A stretch of 64,000 bases of DNA from AC2028 sp002373595 (lineage in GTDB: Bacteria; Bacillota; Clostridia; Lachnospirales; Lachnospiraceae), in NCBI GenBank assembly GCA_946616365.1, contig CAMOIX010000011.1:1-64000 (forward strand), given 5' to 3'. This document shows positions 25,671 through 34,945 of this stretch, piece after piece (position 1 is the first letter of the stretch; each line of letters begins with the position of its first letter). The position numbers and the translations under genes are program-made. The notes below the pieces were generated by a model. The model was not told the origin of the DNA and did not search any database. It saw nothing but the letters and a program-made list of their open reading frames with translations.

Positions 25671-26689
25671 AGACACTTGGAAAAGTACTCGTAAGGGTGC
25701 TTATATTCTTACTCACCACAGTATTACTCCTTTTGATATTTTTGTACGGCACGATAAAGCTCGCGGTAAACGGTCCGTCGGAAGCTTTCCAGAGCCAATT
25801 CATACTCTTTGCGTATGAGACCAGTGCACTTAAGAAACTCCCTTATCTCGTAATGGACAAGGAAAGCGTAGATGCGATAATAGCCAGAAACCAGATGCCC
25901 GAGGTAGAGGACGGAACTCAGTCCAACCAGGACCTCATACAGATCGATGCGGAGCAGAAGAAGGATGTAGAACCCATCACCATCGAGGAGATAAACGGCG
26001 GAACTTATCACGGATACATGATGACCGTTGCGGATCCTTCGAGAGTATTCGTGGGCACTGTCGATCAGTTCGTAGAGGGCTCCGGATGGGTCGTAAGCCA
26101 GATGTGCGAAAAGTATGATGCTGTCGGCGGAGTAAACGGCGGTGAGTTCATCGACATGGGATCGTATTCGTATACAGCTATGCCGGTCGGCGGAGTAATC
26201 AGTCAGGGCAAGCCCGTATTTGAGAATAATAATATCGGCAGATGGAATCTCATCTGCATGACTAACGAGAATAAACTCATACTCTTAAAGAGCTATTCCG
26301 TAGAGCAGGCTCTGGAACTCGGAGTCAGGGATGCGGTCCATACCAAGCACGAGACCGGACCTTTCCTCATTATCGACGGTGAGCCTCTCGAGGTTCCCGA
26401 TACGGAAGTATACGGAGGCGGAAAGAATCCCCGTACCGCGATCGGACAGAAGAGTGACGGATCGATACTTCTCTGTGTAATAGACGGTCGTCAGGCATCG
26501 AGCCTTGGTGCGACCTTCAAGGAAATGATAGATATAATGCAGGATTACGGTGCGGTAAATGCAGCCTGCCTCGACGGAGGTACTTCCACCCAGATGATCT
26601 ACGAGGGTGAGATAGTGAACAATCCCTATTCGCCGACAGGTCCCAGACGTTGCCCGACTTCATGGCTTGTATCAAAGGAGGGCAACTGA
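25667..26689 (+). CDS. Exported phosphodiester glycosidase (NAGPA domain)
   Basis: A 340-residue protein with an N-terminal membrane anchor (about residues 8-30) and an exterior NAGPA/DUF2233 domain. Visible signatures are GGVNGGEFIDMGSYSYTAMPVGG, GKNPRTAIGQKSDGSILLCVIDGRQ and the C-terminal AACLDGGTSTQMIY. The family removes N-acetylglucosamine from phosphodiester links and is found in bacterial exopolysaccharide loci. The ATGA overlap with the GT2-GtrA gene and the TGATG overlap with the next show coupled translation. Substrate inferred only: probably a glycan phosphodiester in the wall or capsule. Confidence 0.9.
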   Translation: MKTLGKVLVRVLIFLLTTVLLLLIFLYGTIKLAVNGPSEAFQSQFILFAYETSALKKLPYLVMDKESVDAIIARNQMPEVEDGTQSNQDLIQIDAEQKKDVEPITIEEINGGTYHGYMMTVADPSRVFVGTVDQFVEGSGWVVSQMCEKYDAVGGVNGGEFIDMGSYSYTAMPVGGVISQGKPVFENNNIGRWNLICMTNENKLILLKSYSVEQALELGVRDAVHTKHETGPFLIIDGEPLEVPDTEVYGGGKNPRTAIGQKSDGSILLCVIDGRQASSLGATFKEMIDIMQDYGAVNAACLDGGTSTQMIYEGEIVNNPYSPTGPRRCPTSWLVSKEGN

Positions 26690-27909
26690 TGAGTACCCGC
26701 AGAGGAAAATACGACGATTTTGACAGAACTACAGGGTATCGCGAGAGAAGTTCGGGCAGGAGTAAGAAAAAGCACGGCTTTGCGATCTTCATGGGAATAT
26801 ATGTTGTCGTTGCACTGATAGCGACTTTTGCATTCTGGAAATGGTTTAACGGGTACCTTATGGGATATGAGCAGTCGATGCCCAAGCATGCCATGGATGA
26901 TGTCATGGAAGCTTTCGACAATGGAATGGGTATCGGATCTGTTCTCAATAAGGCCAGCCTTTCCACCGAGTACAGCTATGTGGACTTCGATACATATGCA
27001 GCATACCTGCACAGTGTCATCGACGGTAAGAAGATCACGATGCAGGAGTCAACTCTGTCTACCGGAGAGACACCCAGATATACGCTGCTTGCTGACGGAG
27101 TTCCTTTTACGGATGTAACCTTAAGGAGTCTCGGCAAGAATAAATACGGTATGGATGTGTGGGATTATTCACACTTCTTCCCCGATGCGTACTGTATTAA
27201 CGAGGAGACCTATCGAATAACCGCACCTACGGGATCTATAGTTTATGCGAACGGCAATGCTCTTACCGAGAGTGACTACGCCAAGGATGATAACGGGGCG
27301 CCCCTTATCGACAAGATAGATACGCTGAGGAATGTTGAACAGTATCTGGACAGTGTTCCGACATATACCACTTACGAGATCAGACGCGCATTCGGATCTC
27401 CTGTGATAAGCGTAAGATCCTCGGACGGAAGCGAACTTTCCGTTTCGCAGGACGGCAAGAACTACACTGCCAAGATCCCTCTCGATGACGCTCTCGTAGC
27501 GGAGCTTCAGCCCAAAGTCGAGGAGTATATAATTCCCGCATACGGACTTCACTTTATAGGTGTGAACGGATCGGCGATATTTGATTATCTCCTTCCCGGC
27601 AGTACATACAGAGAGGATCTGTCCACGGCCACGACTTACTTTTATCCTACGAGCAAGATCTCGACCAGGACCTTTGAGAATATCAGGGCATATGATTTTG
27701 CTACATATACCGATGACTGTATTTCCTGTGAAGTATATTTCGACCTGAATGTAACCTTTAACACGGAAGCCTATAAACCTAAGAATGAAGGCGCCGACGC
27801 AACATGGGTATTTATCAAACAAGACGGAAACTGGTATCTTGCGGATGTACCCAGACAGCGCAGTGCGGATCAGGCCAAAGAAGCCTGGGCAGCGGAGGGA
27901 ACAAATTGA
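26689..27909 (+). CDS. Membrane-anchored protein with extracellular domain, function unknown
   Basis: A 406-residue protein that I do not recognise. It has a short basic cytoplasmic tail (STRRGKYDDFDRTTGYRERSSGRSKKK), one membrane helix at about residues 29-50 and a large exterior domain of mixed alpha/beta character with repeated Tyr/Thr-rich strands. The first part after the helix (SMPKHAMDDVMEAFDNG...) resembles the NTF2-like stalks found on clostridial envelope proteins, and the end (ATWVFIKQDGNWYLADVP) is a strand pair typical of NTF2-like folds. The ATG at 26689 has AGGAGGG six bases upstream. Its position between the phosphodiester glycosidase and the beta-CASP nuclease suggests an envelope role. 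Confidence 0.75.
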   Translation: MSTRRGKYDDFDRTTGYRERSSGRSKKKHGFAIFMGIYVVVALIATFAFWKWFNGYLMGYEQSMPKHAMDDVMEAFDNGMGIGSVLNKASLSTEYSYVDFDTYAAYLHSVIDGKKITMQESTLSTGETPRYTLLADGVPFTDVTLRSLGKNKYGMDVWDYSHFFPDAYCINEETYRITAPTGSIVYANGNALTESDYAKDDNGAPLIDKIDTLRNVEQYLDSVPTYTTYEIRRAFGSPVISVRSSDGSELSVSQDGKNYTAKIPLDDALVAELQPKVEEYIIPAYGLHFIGVNGSAIFDYLLPGSTYREDLSTATTYFYPTSKISTRTFENIRAYDFATYTDDCISCEVYFDLNVTFNTEAYKPKNEGADATWVFIKQDGNWYLADVPRQRSADQAKEAWAAEGTN

Positions 27910-29507
27910 AATTAGTATTTATCGGAGCGGATCATGAAGTAACGGGAAGTTGCCATTATCTTGAGTGTAACGGCAAACACATGCTTGTCGATTACGGAAT
28001 GGAGCAGGGCGCTGATACTTTTGAAAATGCAAAGTTGCCCGTGCCCGAAGCGCAGATCGATTATGTATTCCTCACTCATGCGCATATCGATCACTCCGGA
28101 CTCCTGCCTCTTTTGTATGCGAGGGGATTCAGAGGAGAGATATATGCAACCGATGCGACTGCGGATCTTTGCAGCATAATGCTTCGTGACTGTGCACACA
28201 TTCAGCAGATGGAAGCGGAGTGGAAGAGCAGGAAAGCAAAGCGAAGCTCCGATATAGTGGCAGTAGAACCTCTCTACACCATGGAAGATGCGGAAGGTGC
28301 GATCAAGAGACTTGTATCGTGCCATTATGATACCGAGATAGAAGTATCCGAAGGTATCAAGATCAGATTTACAGACATAGGACATCTCCTCGGATCCGCG
28401 AGTATAGAAGTATGGCTTACGGAAGGCTCGTCCTCCAAGAAGATAGTTTTCTCCGGAGATATCGGAAACAAACTGCAGCCACTCCTTCGAGATCCTATTC
28501 CGACCAGGGAAGCAGACTTTGTCGTAATGGAATCGACATACGGAGACAGGCTTCACGAACTTCCGAAGAGTGATTTCGAGACAGATCTCGCAGCTATACT
28601 CAAAGAGACTTTTGACAGGGGAGGAAATGTTGTCATCCCTTCGTTCGCAGTAGGACGTACGCAGGAGCTTCTTTATTTCCTTCGTAAGATCAAAGTCGGA
28701 AAGATGGTTCCCGGATGGGAGAAGTTCCCCGTATATGTGGACAGCCCGCTCGCAGTTGAAGCGACGCAGATCTTTACCGAGAATCGAATGGAGTGCTTCG
28801 ACGGTGAAGCGATAGAGCTTGTAAAAGCCAATATCAATCCCATCTCGTTTGCTGGACTTAAACTTGCGATCACGAGTGAAGAGTCGAGAGATATCAACTT
28901 CATCGAGACGCCGAAGGTCATCATCTCGGCGTCGGGTATGTGCGAAGCAGGACGTATCAGACATCACTTAAAGCATAATCTCTGGCGCCCCGAGAGTACC
29001 ATTCTCTTCGTCGGATATCAGGCAAACGGAACGCTCGGCCGTGCGATAGTCGAGGGCGCAAAGACCGTTAAGCTTTTCGGAGAAGAAATCGAAGTTCGTG
29101 CTCAGATCAAGCAGCTCAGAGGACTTTCCGGACATGCGGATCAGGCAGGACTTATAGATTGGATATCTGCATTCGAAGAAAAGCCCAAGAAGGTATTTAT
29201 CGTTCACGGCGAAGACAGTGTTGCGACATCATTTGCGGAACTTTTGAAGATAGAGTACGGACAGCGCGCGGTAGCACCTTACAGCGGAAGTGAGTTCGAC
29301 CTCACGAACGGTAAGTTCACATACGAAGCAGAGCCCGTACGCATCGCCAAGAAGAAAGCAAAGCCTGCAAGCGGAGTATTTGCAAGACTTCTCGCTGCAG
29401 GAGAGAGACTTATGGCGATCATCAAGAATTCGGACGGAATGTCCAACAAGGATATGGCGCGTTTTGCTGATCAGGTCACATCGCTTTGCGACAAGTATCA
29501 GCAGTAG
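27906..29507 (+). CDS. Beta-CASP metallo-beta-lactamase fold ribonuclease (TTG start)
   Basis: A 533-residue cytoplasmic zinc-dependent nuclease of the metallo-beta-lactamase/beta-CASP class, which processes or degrades RNA. It has KLVFIGADHEVTGSCHYLE at the start, the zinc motif HAHIDH (58-63), SGDIG with the bridging Asp, the beta-CASP insert and SGHADQAGLIDW near the end. The start is TTG at 27906, overlapping the previous stop (TTGA), with GGAGGG six bases upstream; the conserved N-terminus begins at the very next residue. An in-frame ATG at 27804 would add 34 non-conserved residues and overlap the upstream gene by over 100 bases. Translation is coupled to the envelope gene. Confidence 0.9.
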   Translation: MKLVFIGADHEVTGSCHYLECNGKHMLVDYGMEQGADTFENAKLPVPEAQIDYVFLTHAHIDHSGLLPLLYARGFRGEIYATDATADLCSIMLRDCAHIQQMEAEWKSRKAKRSSDIVAVEPLYTMEDAEGAIKRLVSCHYDTEIEVSEGIKIRFTDIGHLLGSASIEVWLTEGSSSKKIVFSGDIGNKLQPLLRDPIPTREADFVVMESTYGDRLHELPKSDFETDLAAILKETFDRGGNVVIPSFAVGRTQELLYFLRKIKVGKMVPGWEKFPVYVDSPLAVEATQIFTENRMECFDGEAIELVKANINPISFAGLKLAITSEESRDINFIETPKVIISASGMCEAGRIRHHLKHNLWRPESTILFVGYQANGTLGRAIVEGAKTVKLFGEEIEVRAQIKQLRGLSGHADQAGLIDWISAFEEKPKKVFIVHGEDSVATSFAELLKIEYGQRAVAPYSGSEFDLTNGKFTYEAEPVRIAKKKAKPASGVFARLLAAGERLMAIIKNSDGMSNKDMARFADQVTSLCDKYQQ

Positions 29508-29533
29508 CATAAATCTTTTGAAACGGAGTTAAG

Positions 29534-30382
29534 ATGAGTTACGCAGATCAGGTTTTTGTAAATATGTGCAGGGACATCCTGGACAACGGGACCAGCACGG
29601 AGGGAGAAAAGGTACGCCCGCATTGGCCGGACGGCACTCCCGCATATACGGTTAAGAAATTCGGAGTCGTAAACAGATACGATCTGCGGGAAGAATTTCC
29701 GCTCCTTACATTAAGGCGTACCGCACTTAAGACAGCGACCGATGAGATCCTCTGGATATGGCAGAAGAAGAGTAATAATATCAATGATCTTAATGCTCAT
29801 ATCTGGGATGAGTGGGCCGATGAAGACGGATCGATCGGAAAGGCCTACGGATATCAGCTCGGAGTAAAGCATAAGTACAAAGAGGGCATGATGGATCAGG
29901 TGGATCGAGTGCTCTATGATCTGAAGAACAATCCGTTCAGCAGACGCATCCTTACAAATATTTACGTACATCAGGATCTCTCTGAGATGAATCTCTACCC
30001 CTGCGCATATAGCTGCACTTTCAATGTTACGCAGCGAAAGGGTGAAGACAAACTCACTCTCAACATGGTGCTCAATCAGAGATCACAGGATGTGCTCGCT
30101 GCCAACAATTGGAACGTTGCGCAGTATGCGGTTCTTCAGCATATGATCGCACAGGTTTCCGACATGTATGTTGGAGAGCTTGTTCATGTCATAGCTGATG
30201 CACATATCTATGACAGACACATCCCCATCATCGAGGAACTCATCACCAGAGAACAGTTCCCCGCACCCAAGGTAACGCTCAATCCGGATGTACATGATTT
30301 TTATAAATTTACCAGAGACGATATCACTGTCGAGAATTATGTGACAGGTGAGCAGGTAAAGGATATACCGATCGCAATCTGA
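29534..30382 (+). CDS. thyA: Thymidylate synthase
   Basis: Methylates dUMP to dTMP with methylene-tetrahydrofolate, giving dihydrofolate. The 282-residue protein carries the catalytic Cys157 in LYPCAYSC, the folate/dUMP segment LNQRSQDVLAANNWNVAQYA and the C-terminal PIAI. It is followed 12 bases later by folA, which recycles the dihydrofolate, the classical thyA-folA pair. The Shine-Dalgarno is CGGAG about six bases upstream. Confidence 0.97.
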   Translation: MSYADQVFVNMCRDILDNGTSTEGEKVRPHWPDGTPAYTVKKFGVVNRYDLREEFPLLTLRRTALKTATDEILWIWQKKSNNINDLNAHIWDEWADEDGSIGKAYGYQLGVKHKYKEGMMDQVDRVLYDLKNNPFSRRILTNIYVHQDLSEMNLYPCAYSCTFNVTQRKGEDKLTLNMVLNQRSQDVLAANNWNVAQYAVLQHMIAQVSDMYVGELVHVIADAHIYDRHIPIIEELITREQFPAPKVTLNPDVHDFYKFTRDDITVENYVTGEQVKDIPIAI

Positions 30383-30394
30383 AAGGAAAGATGA

Positions 30395-30886
30395 ATGAAT
30401 ATAATCGTAGCAGTTGACAGCAACTGGGCGATAGGCAATAAGGACGAACTCCTCGTGCGTATCCCCGGCGATCACAAGAATTTCCGCGAGATGACAACGG
30501 GCAAGGTCGTGATACTCGGAAGAAAGACTCTTTCGACTTTCCCGCAGGGACTTCCCCTTAAGAACAGGACCAATATAGTGATGAGCCATGACCCGGAGTA
30601 CTCGGTGAAGGACGCTATAGTCGTGAGGAGTGTTGAAGAGCTTCTGGAGGAAGTGAAAAAATACGATACGCAGGATGTCTTCGTCATAGGAGGAGGAACG
30701 ATCTACAAACAGCTTCTTCCCTTCTGTGACACAGCACACATCACCAAGATAGATTACTCATACGAGGCGGATACTTATTTTCCCAATCTCGATGAGGATC
30801 CCGAATGGGAGATCGAGACTGACAGCGACGAACAGACATACTTTGATCTCACTTACAGATTTGTTAAATACGTTCGTAAGAAATAA
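30395..30886 (+). CDS. folA: Dihydrofolate reductase
   Basis: Regenerates tetrahydrofolate with NADPH after the thymidylate synthase reaction. The 163-residue protein has the usual length, with the N-terminal IIVAVDSNWAIGNKDELL, the NADPH motif GKVVILGRKTLSTFP and VFVIGGGTIYKQLL. It lies directly after thyA. The glyA product upstream in the window supplies the one-carbon unit for the same cycle. Confidence 0.97.
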   Translation: MNIIVAVDSNWAIGNKDELLVRIPGDHKNFREMTTGKVVILGRKTLSTFPQGLPLKNRTNIVMSHDPEYSVKDAIVVRSVEELLEEVKKYDTQDVFVIGGGTIYKQLLPFCDTAHITKIDYSYEADTYFPNLDEDPEWEIETDSDEQTYFDLTYRFVKYVRKK

Positions 30887-30915
30887 ATAATTTTGATACC
30901 TAAGGAGGCATAAAG

Positions 30916-31941
30916 ATGGAAAAGAAAAATATTGATTGGGGTTCACTCGGATTCGGCTATGTTAAAACGGATTTCCGTTACGTGTCGAACTTTAAGGATG
31001 GAAAGTGGGATGACGGCGCGATCGTCACCGACGATACCATTACCATAAGCGAGTGCGCGGGAGTGCTTCAGTACGCTCAGACCGTATTCGAGGGACTCAA
31101 AGCATATACCACCGAGGACGGGCATATCGTTACTTTCAGACCTGACCTCAATGCTGAAAGGATCAATAATTCCGCGGCCAGACTTGAGATCCCGGTCCTT
31201 CCTGAGGGCAGATTCATTGATGCCGTTACCAAGACCGTAAAGGCAAATGAGAATGTCGTTCCTCCTTACGGAAGCGGCGCAACTCTTTATATCAGACCTT
31301 ATATTTTCGGAGTTAATCCCGTAATAGGAGTTAAGCCTGCAGATGAGTATCAGTTCAGGATCTTCACCACTCCCGTAGGACCTTACTTCAAGGGTGGCGC
31401 TAAGCCTATCACGATAAAGGTAAGCGACTTCGACAGAGCAGCACCGCACGGAACCGGACATATCAAAGCGGGACTCAACTATGCGATGAGTCTCCATGCA
31501 ATAGTTACTGCACATCACGAGGGATTCGATGAGAATATGTATCTCGATCCCGCTACCAGGACCAAGGTTGAGGAGACCGGCGGAGCTAACTTCCTCTTCG
31601 TTACCAAGGATGGCAAGGTAGTAACTCCCAAGTCGGACAGCATCCTTCCTTCGATCACCAGAAGGAGCCTTGTATATGTTGCAAAGGAGTATCTCGGACT
31701 TGAGGTTGAGGAGAGAGAAGTTCTCTTCTCGGAGGTAAAGGATTTTGCAGAGTGCGGACTCTGCGGAACCGCAGCGGTCATCTCTCCCGTAGGCAAGATC
31801 GTAGATCACGGCAACGAGATCTGCCTGCCCAGCGGAATGCAGGAGATGGGCCCTGTTACCAAGAAGCTGTATGATACTCTCACCGGTATCCAGATGGGCA
31901 GGATCGAAGCGCCTAAGGGCTGGATTCATGTGATCGAGTAA
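30916..31941 (+). CDS. ilvE: Branched-chain amino acid aminotransferase
   Basis: PLP fold-type IV aminotransferase for the last step of leucine, isoleucine and valine synthesis or the first step of their breakdown. The 341-residue protein shows the class IV features: ECAGVLQYAQTVFEGLKAY, FRPDLNAERINNSAARL, the PLP lysine in GTGHIKAGLNYAMS and VEETGGANFLFV. AAGGAGG lies upstream of the ATG. The gap to folA is only 29 bases, too short for a T-box leader, so it is probably co-transcribed with thyA-folA or uses a promoter inside folA. Confidence 0.96.
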   Translation: MEKKNIDWGSLGFGYVKTDFRYVSNFKDGKWDDGAIVTDDTITISECAGVLQYAQTVFEGLKAYTTEDGHIVTFRPDLNAERINNSAARLEIPVLPEGRFIDAVTKTVKANENVVPPYGSGATLYIRPYIFGVNPVIGVKPADEYQFRIFTTPVGPYFKGGAKPITIKVSDFDRAAPHGTGHIKAGLNYAMSLHAIVTAHHEGFDENMYLDPATRTKVEETGGANFLFVTKDGKVVTPKSDSILPSITRRSLVYVAKEYLGLEVEEREVLFSEVKDFAECGLCGTAAVISPVGKIVDHGNEICLPSGMQEMGPVTKKLYDTLTGIQMGRIEAPKGWIHVIE

Positions 31942-31943
31942 TA

Positions 31944-33023
31944 ATGCGGATCATAAAAGGTGCAGCCGGCCGAATAAGGGTTATCACGGCTTATATCCTT
32001 ATATGTACCTTATGTCTTTTGATGTTTTGCTCCTGTGGCGACACCAAGGTCGTACTTACAACGGGATTCGGCAAAGGTGAAGTATTTGTGATAGGGGATG
32101 AGGCATGCACTCTTCCCGAGGTCATGGTTTATCTCACCAATATCCAGAACAGTTACGAATCCGTATACGGCAGTGAGATATGGAATGCTTCTCTGGACGG
32201 GGTGTCTCTTGAGGATAATGTTAAGGACACGGTGCTCGCCAGGATAGCTCAGGTCAAGACCATGTATCTGATGGCCAAAAACCGGGGGATAGAGCTTACG
32301 GCGGGCGAGGAAGGACTCATCCAATCAGCTGCCGAGAGATATTATTCTTCGCTGAATGAGACTGAGAAGGAACTTCTCGGTATAGACAAAGATACGCTGG
32401 CCAAGATGTATCGTGAGTATGCTCTTGCGGATAAGGTTTACGAATCCGTGATAAAGGATATCAATCCCGAGATAAGCGATGATGAAGCCAGATTTGTAAA
32501 GGTGCAGTATATCTTTTTCAGGACATCCGTTCATGACGGAGCCGGAAAACTGATCACTTTCTCTGATTCCGAGAAAGCGAATGTGGCAGGCAAGGTAGCG
32601 GATGTCAGGCAGTTTGCTACGACGGGGGCGTACTCTTTCGAGGATCTTGCAGCCAAATACAGCGACAGCGAAGAGTATGAGAGGACTTTCGGCAAGGGTG
32701 AGGTCTCTTACGAACTTGAGCAGGCGGCATTTTCACTCTCTACCGGAGAGATATCCGAGCCTGTGGAGACGAGCGAAGGATTCTATCTGCTTAAATGTAT
32801 CAGTACGCTCGACCGCGAGCAGACCGATGCCAATAAGATCGCGATAGTTGAGAAGAGACAGCAGGAAGCTTTTGAAACGCAGTATAACGAATTCGTCGGG
32901 ACACTTGTAAGAAATCTGAACGATCAGCTATGGGACGAAGTATCGCTTTTGCATGATGAGAGAGTTAATACATCGGACTTTTTTGATGTATATAATGAAA
33001 CATTCGGTAGCATAAATGGGTAA
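31944..33023 (+). CDS. Lipoprotein foldase with PpiC domain (PrsA-like)
   Basis: A 359-residue exported lipoprotein. The signal segment (about residues 11-30) ends in FCSC, giving lipidated Cys31, and is followed by an SurA/PrsA-type helical region and a PpiC peptidyl-prolyl isomerase domain (about 180-285: VKYIFFRTS-like strand, FEDLAAKYSDSEEYERTFGKGEVSYELEQAAFSLSTGEISEPVETSEGFYLL). Such proteins help secreted proteins fold at the membrane surface. The start is two bases after the ilvE stop without a clear Shine-Dalgarno, so it is probably coupled. The lipobox is slightly atypical (Phe at -3). Confidence 0.88.
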   Translation: MRIIKGAAGRIRVITAYILICTLCLLMFCSCGDTKVVLTTGFGKGEVFVIGDEACTLPEVMVYLTNIQNSYESVYGSEIWNASLDGVSLEDNVKDTVLARIAQVKTMYLMAKNRGIELTAGEEGLIQSAAERYYSSLNETEKELLGIDKDTLAKMYREYALADKVYESVIKDINPEISDDEARFVKVQYIFFRTSVHDGAGKLITFSDSEKANVAGKVADVRQFATTGAYSFEDLAAKYSDSEEYERTFGKGEVSYELEQAAFSLSTGEISEPVETSEGFYLLKCISTLDREQTDANKIAIVEKRQQEAFETQYNEFVGTLVRNLNDQLWDEVSLLHDERVNTSDFFDVYNETFGSING

Positions 33024-34122
33024 GAGGAAGCTGATCAGCGCGAGAACGCTGAAGAGAGGAATGAAGATCGACCAGGCGATCGTGGACTCCAGAGGGAGAC
33101 AACTGATCGCCAAAGGCGCTTACCTCGATGACTTCCAGATAGAGTACCTTCAAAAGCACGGTGTCGGCGGCATATATATTTTCGAGGGAGAACCCGATCC
33201 CGAGGAGATTTCCGAGATAGAGAGGAATCTTCCCGCATACACCAGAGAACTCATCGAGAAGAGCAGGGTGGAGGATAGAGCCAAAGTTGCGCTCCATACC
33301 GAAGTCATCAAGAGAGTCGGCGAAGGCATACAGTATCTTTTTGATAATACTTCATCCGAGAATTTTACCGAAGCCACCAACAATGTTGCGGGGGAATTGG
33401 TAAAAGCGATCGTTGACAGCAATGCCGTTGCGATAGATATCAACCTGATAAAGGTTAGCGACGAATATACTTTTAAGCACAGTGTCGATGTGGCAACTAT
33501 GGCTATGATCATCGGCAAAGTGTACGGACTTGACCGCGAGGAGTTGAGAGAACTCGGAGTATCCGGACTCCTTCATGATCTGGGTAAATCACAGATACCG
33601 AATGAAGTTCTGAACAAGCCCGGCAAGCTCGATGATAATGAGTTCGCCATAATGAAACAGCATACGCTTTTCGGGTTCAAACTGCTTAAAGAGAAAAACC
33701 AGTTCTCCGAAGGTGTGCTGATGGGCGTGCTGCAGCATCATGAAAAGATGAACGGCAAGGGATACCCGGTGGGTTCCGATGCCGATCATATCCATAAATA
33801 CGCAAGGATAATCTCCGTCGCAGATGTGTATGATGCACTGGTCACGGAGAGACCCTATAAGAAAGCATTTTCCAAACGCGATGCCGTTGAGATGATAATG
33901 GCTATGACAGATGATCTGGAGATGAATGCGATGACTGCATTTTTGCAGAGCATCATACTCTATCCCGTCGACAGCGTGGTCACTCTTTCCACCGGCGAGC
34001 TTGCAAAGGTGGTCGAGAATCATCCGCAGAATGCACTCAGACCTACCGTTATAGGATTAAAGACAGGCAAGCTTTATAATCTCATGGAAGATATTAAGTG
34101 TGCGAGCCTGGTAATAGTTTGA
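33016..34122 (+). CDS. HD-GYP domain c-di-GMP phosphodiesterase
   Basis: A 368-residue cytoplasmic signalling hydrolase. Residues 1-130 form an N-terminal domain of the type often found before HD-GYP (KRKLISARTLKRGMKIDQAIVDSRGRQLIAKG). Residues 145-320 are HD-GYP with HSVDVATMAM, HDLGK, the HTLFGF histidine, HHEKMNGKGYP and DVYDALVTERPYKKA. The family linearises cyclic di-GMP to pGpG or GMP. It overlaps the PrsA-like gene by eight bases and is followed by the PHP phosphoesterase gene. Confidence 0.92.
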   Translation: MGKRKLISARTLKRGMKIDQAIVDSRGRQLIAKGAYLDDFQIEYLQKHGVGGIYIFEGEPDPEEISEIERNLPAYTRELIEKSRVEDRAKVALHTEVIKRVGEGIQYLFDNTSSENFTEATNNVAGELVKAIVDSNAVAIDINLIKVSDEYTFKHSVDVATMAMIIGKVYGLDREELRELGVSGLLHDLGKSQIPNEVLNKPGKLDDNEFAIMKQHTLFGFKLLKEKNQFSEGVLMGVLQHHEKMNGKGYPVGSDADHIHKYARIISVADVYDALVTERPYKKAFSKRDAVEMIMAMTDDLEMNAMTAFLQSIILYPVDSVVTLSTGELAKVVENHPQNALRPTVIGLKTGKLYNLMEDIKCASLVIV

Positions 34123-34130
34123 GAGACAAG

Positions 34131-34895
34131 ATGAAAAAGCTTAGATTACCTGAAAAGTTTCCCTACGCATACGAAACACATCTGCATACTTCGGAGGCAA
34201 GCGCGTGTGCGAAGTGTCCCGGAGCGGATATGGCGAGGGCCTGCAGGGAAGCGGGATATACAGGCATCATTGTAACCGATCATTTCTTTTACGGTAATAC
34301 CGCAGTGGACAGAAAGCTCCCCTGGAGCGAATGGGTAGAGAAGTTTTGCTTAGGATATGAGCATGCCAAGGAAGAGGGAGACCGTATTGGACTTCAGGTA
34401 TTCTTCGGTTGGGAGTCCTGCTACAATGCTACGGAATTTCTGATAAACGGACTTTCGAAGCAGTGGCTTTTGGATCATCCGGAAGTAAAGGACTGCACTA
34501 TACCGGAACAGCTTGAACTCGTACATAAGGACGGTGGAATGGTAGTGCATTGCCATCCATACAGAGAGGAAACATATATACCCGAGATCAGACTTTTCCC
34601 TGAGTATATAGATGCGGTCGAGACTGTGAACGCCACGCATGTGAGCAGCGAGAGCAAGTCCCATGTCAATCCGGAGTTTGATGTCAAAGCACTTGCTTAT
34701 GCCGGGGAACATGACTTCCCGCAGACGGCCGGATCCGATATACATGTGACGAATCTTCTCTACGGCGGTATGGCTTTTGCGAGAAAGCTTGAAGACTCGA
34801 AGGATTATATCAAAGCCGTAATGGGCAGAGAAAAGTATGCTCTTCTTAGCGGCAATGAAACGCTTCTCGGAGAAGACTTCAGATACAATATGTAA
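34131..34895 (+). CDS. PHP-domain metal-dependent phosphoesterase
   Basis: A 254-residue cytoplasmic hydrolase of the PHP superfamily. Metal-binding motifs are ETHLHTSEAS (His17, His19), TDHFF, the HCHPYRE strand and AGSDIH near the end. An insertion around residues 90-130 (FFGWESCYNATEFLI) is typical of the stand-alone family. The substrate is unknown; relatives hydrolyse histidinol phosphate, oligonucleotides or cyclic 3',5' phosphates. The ATG at 34131 is preferred over an in-frame GTG at 34098 because the upstream part overlaps the HD-GYP gene and is not conserved. Located eight bases after the HD-GYP stop. Confidence 0.88.
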   Translation: MKKLRLPEKFPYAYETHLHTSEASACAKCPGADMARACREAGYTGIIVTDHFFYGNTAVDRKLPWSEWVEKFCLGYEHAKEEGDRIGLQVFFGWESCYNATEFLINGLSKQWLLDHPEVKDCTIPEQLELVHKDGGMVVHCHPYREETYIPEIRLFPEYIDAVETVNATHVSSESKSHVNPEFDVKALAYAGEHDFPQTAGSDIHVTNLLYGGMAFARKLEDSKDYIKAVMGREKYALLSGNETLLGEDFRYNM

Positions 34896-34945
34896 ATAAT
34901 GCGCTATCAGCGCTGTTAATTTGAAATGTGTACAGGAGGACATTT

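Noticed and set aside
27804..27905. ATG start 34 codons upstream for the beta-CASP nuclease
   Set aside because: Would overlap the previous gene by about 100 bases, encodes unconserved residues and lacks a ribosome site, whereas TTG at 27906 has GGAGGG at good spacing.
30887..30915. T-box or other leader control of ilvE
   Set aside because: The gap is only 29 bases and holds just a ribosome site.
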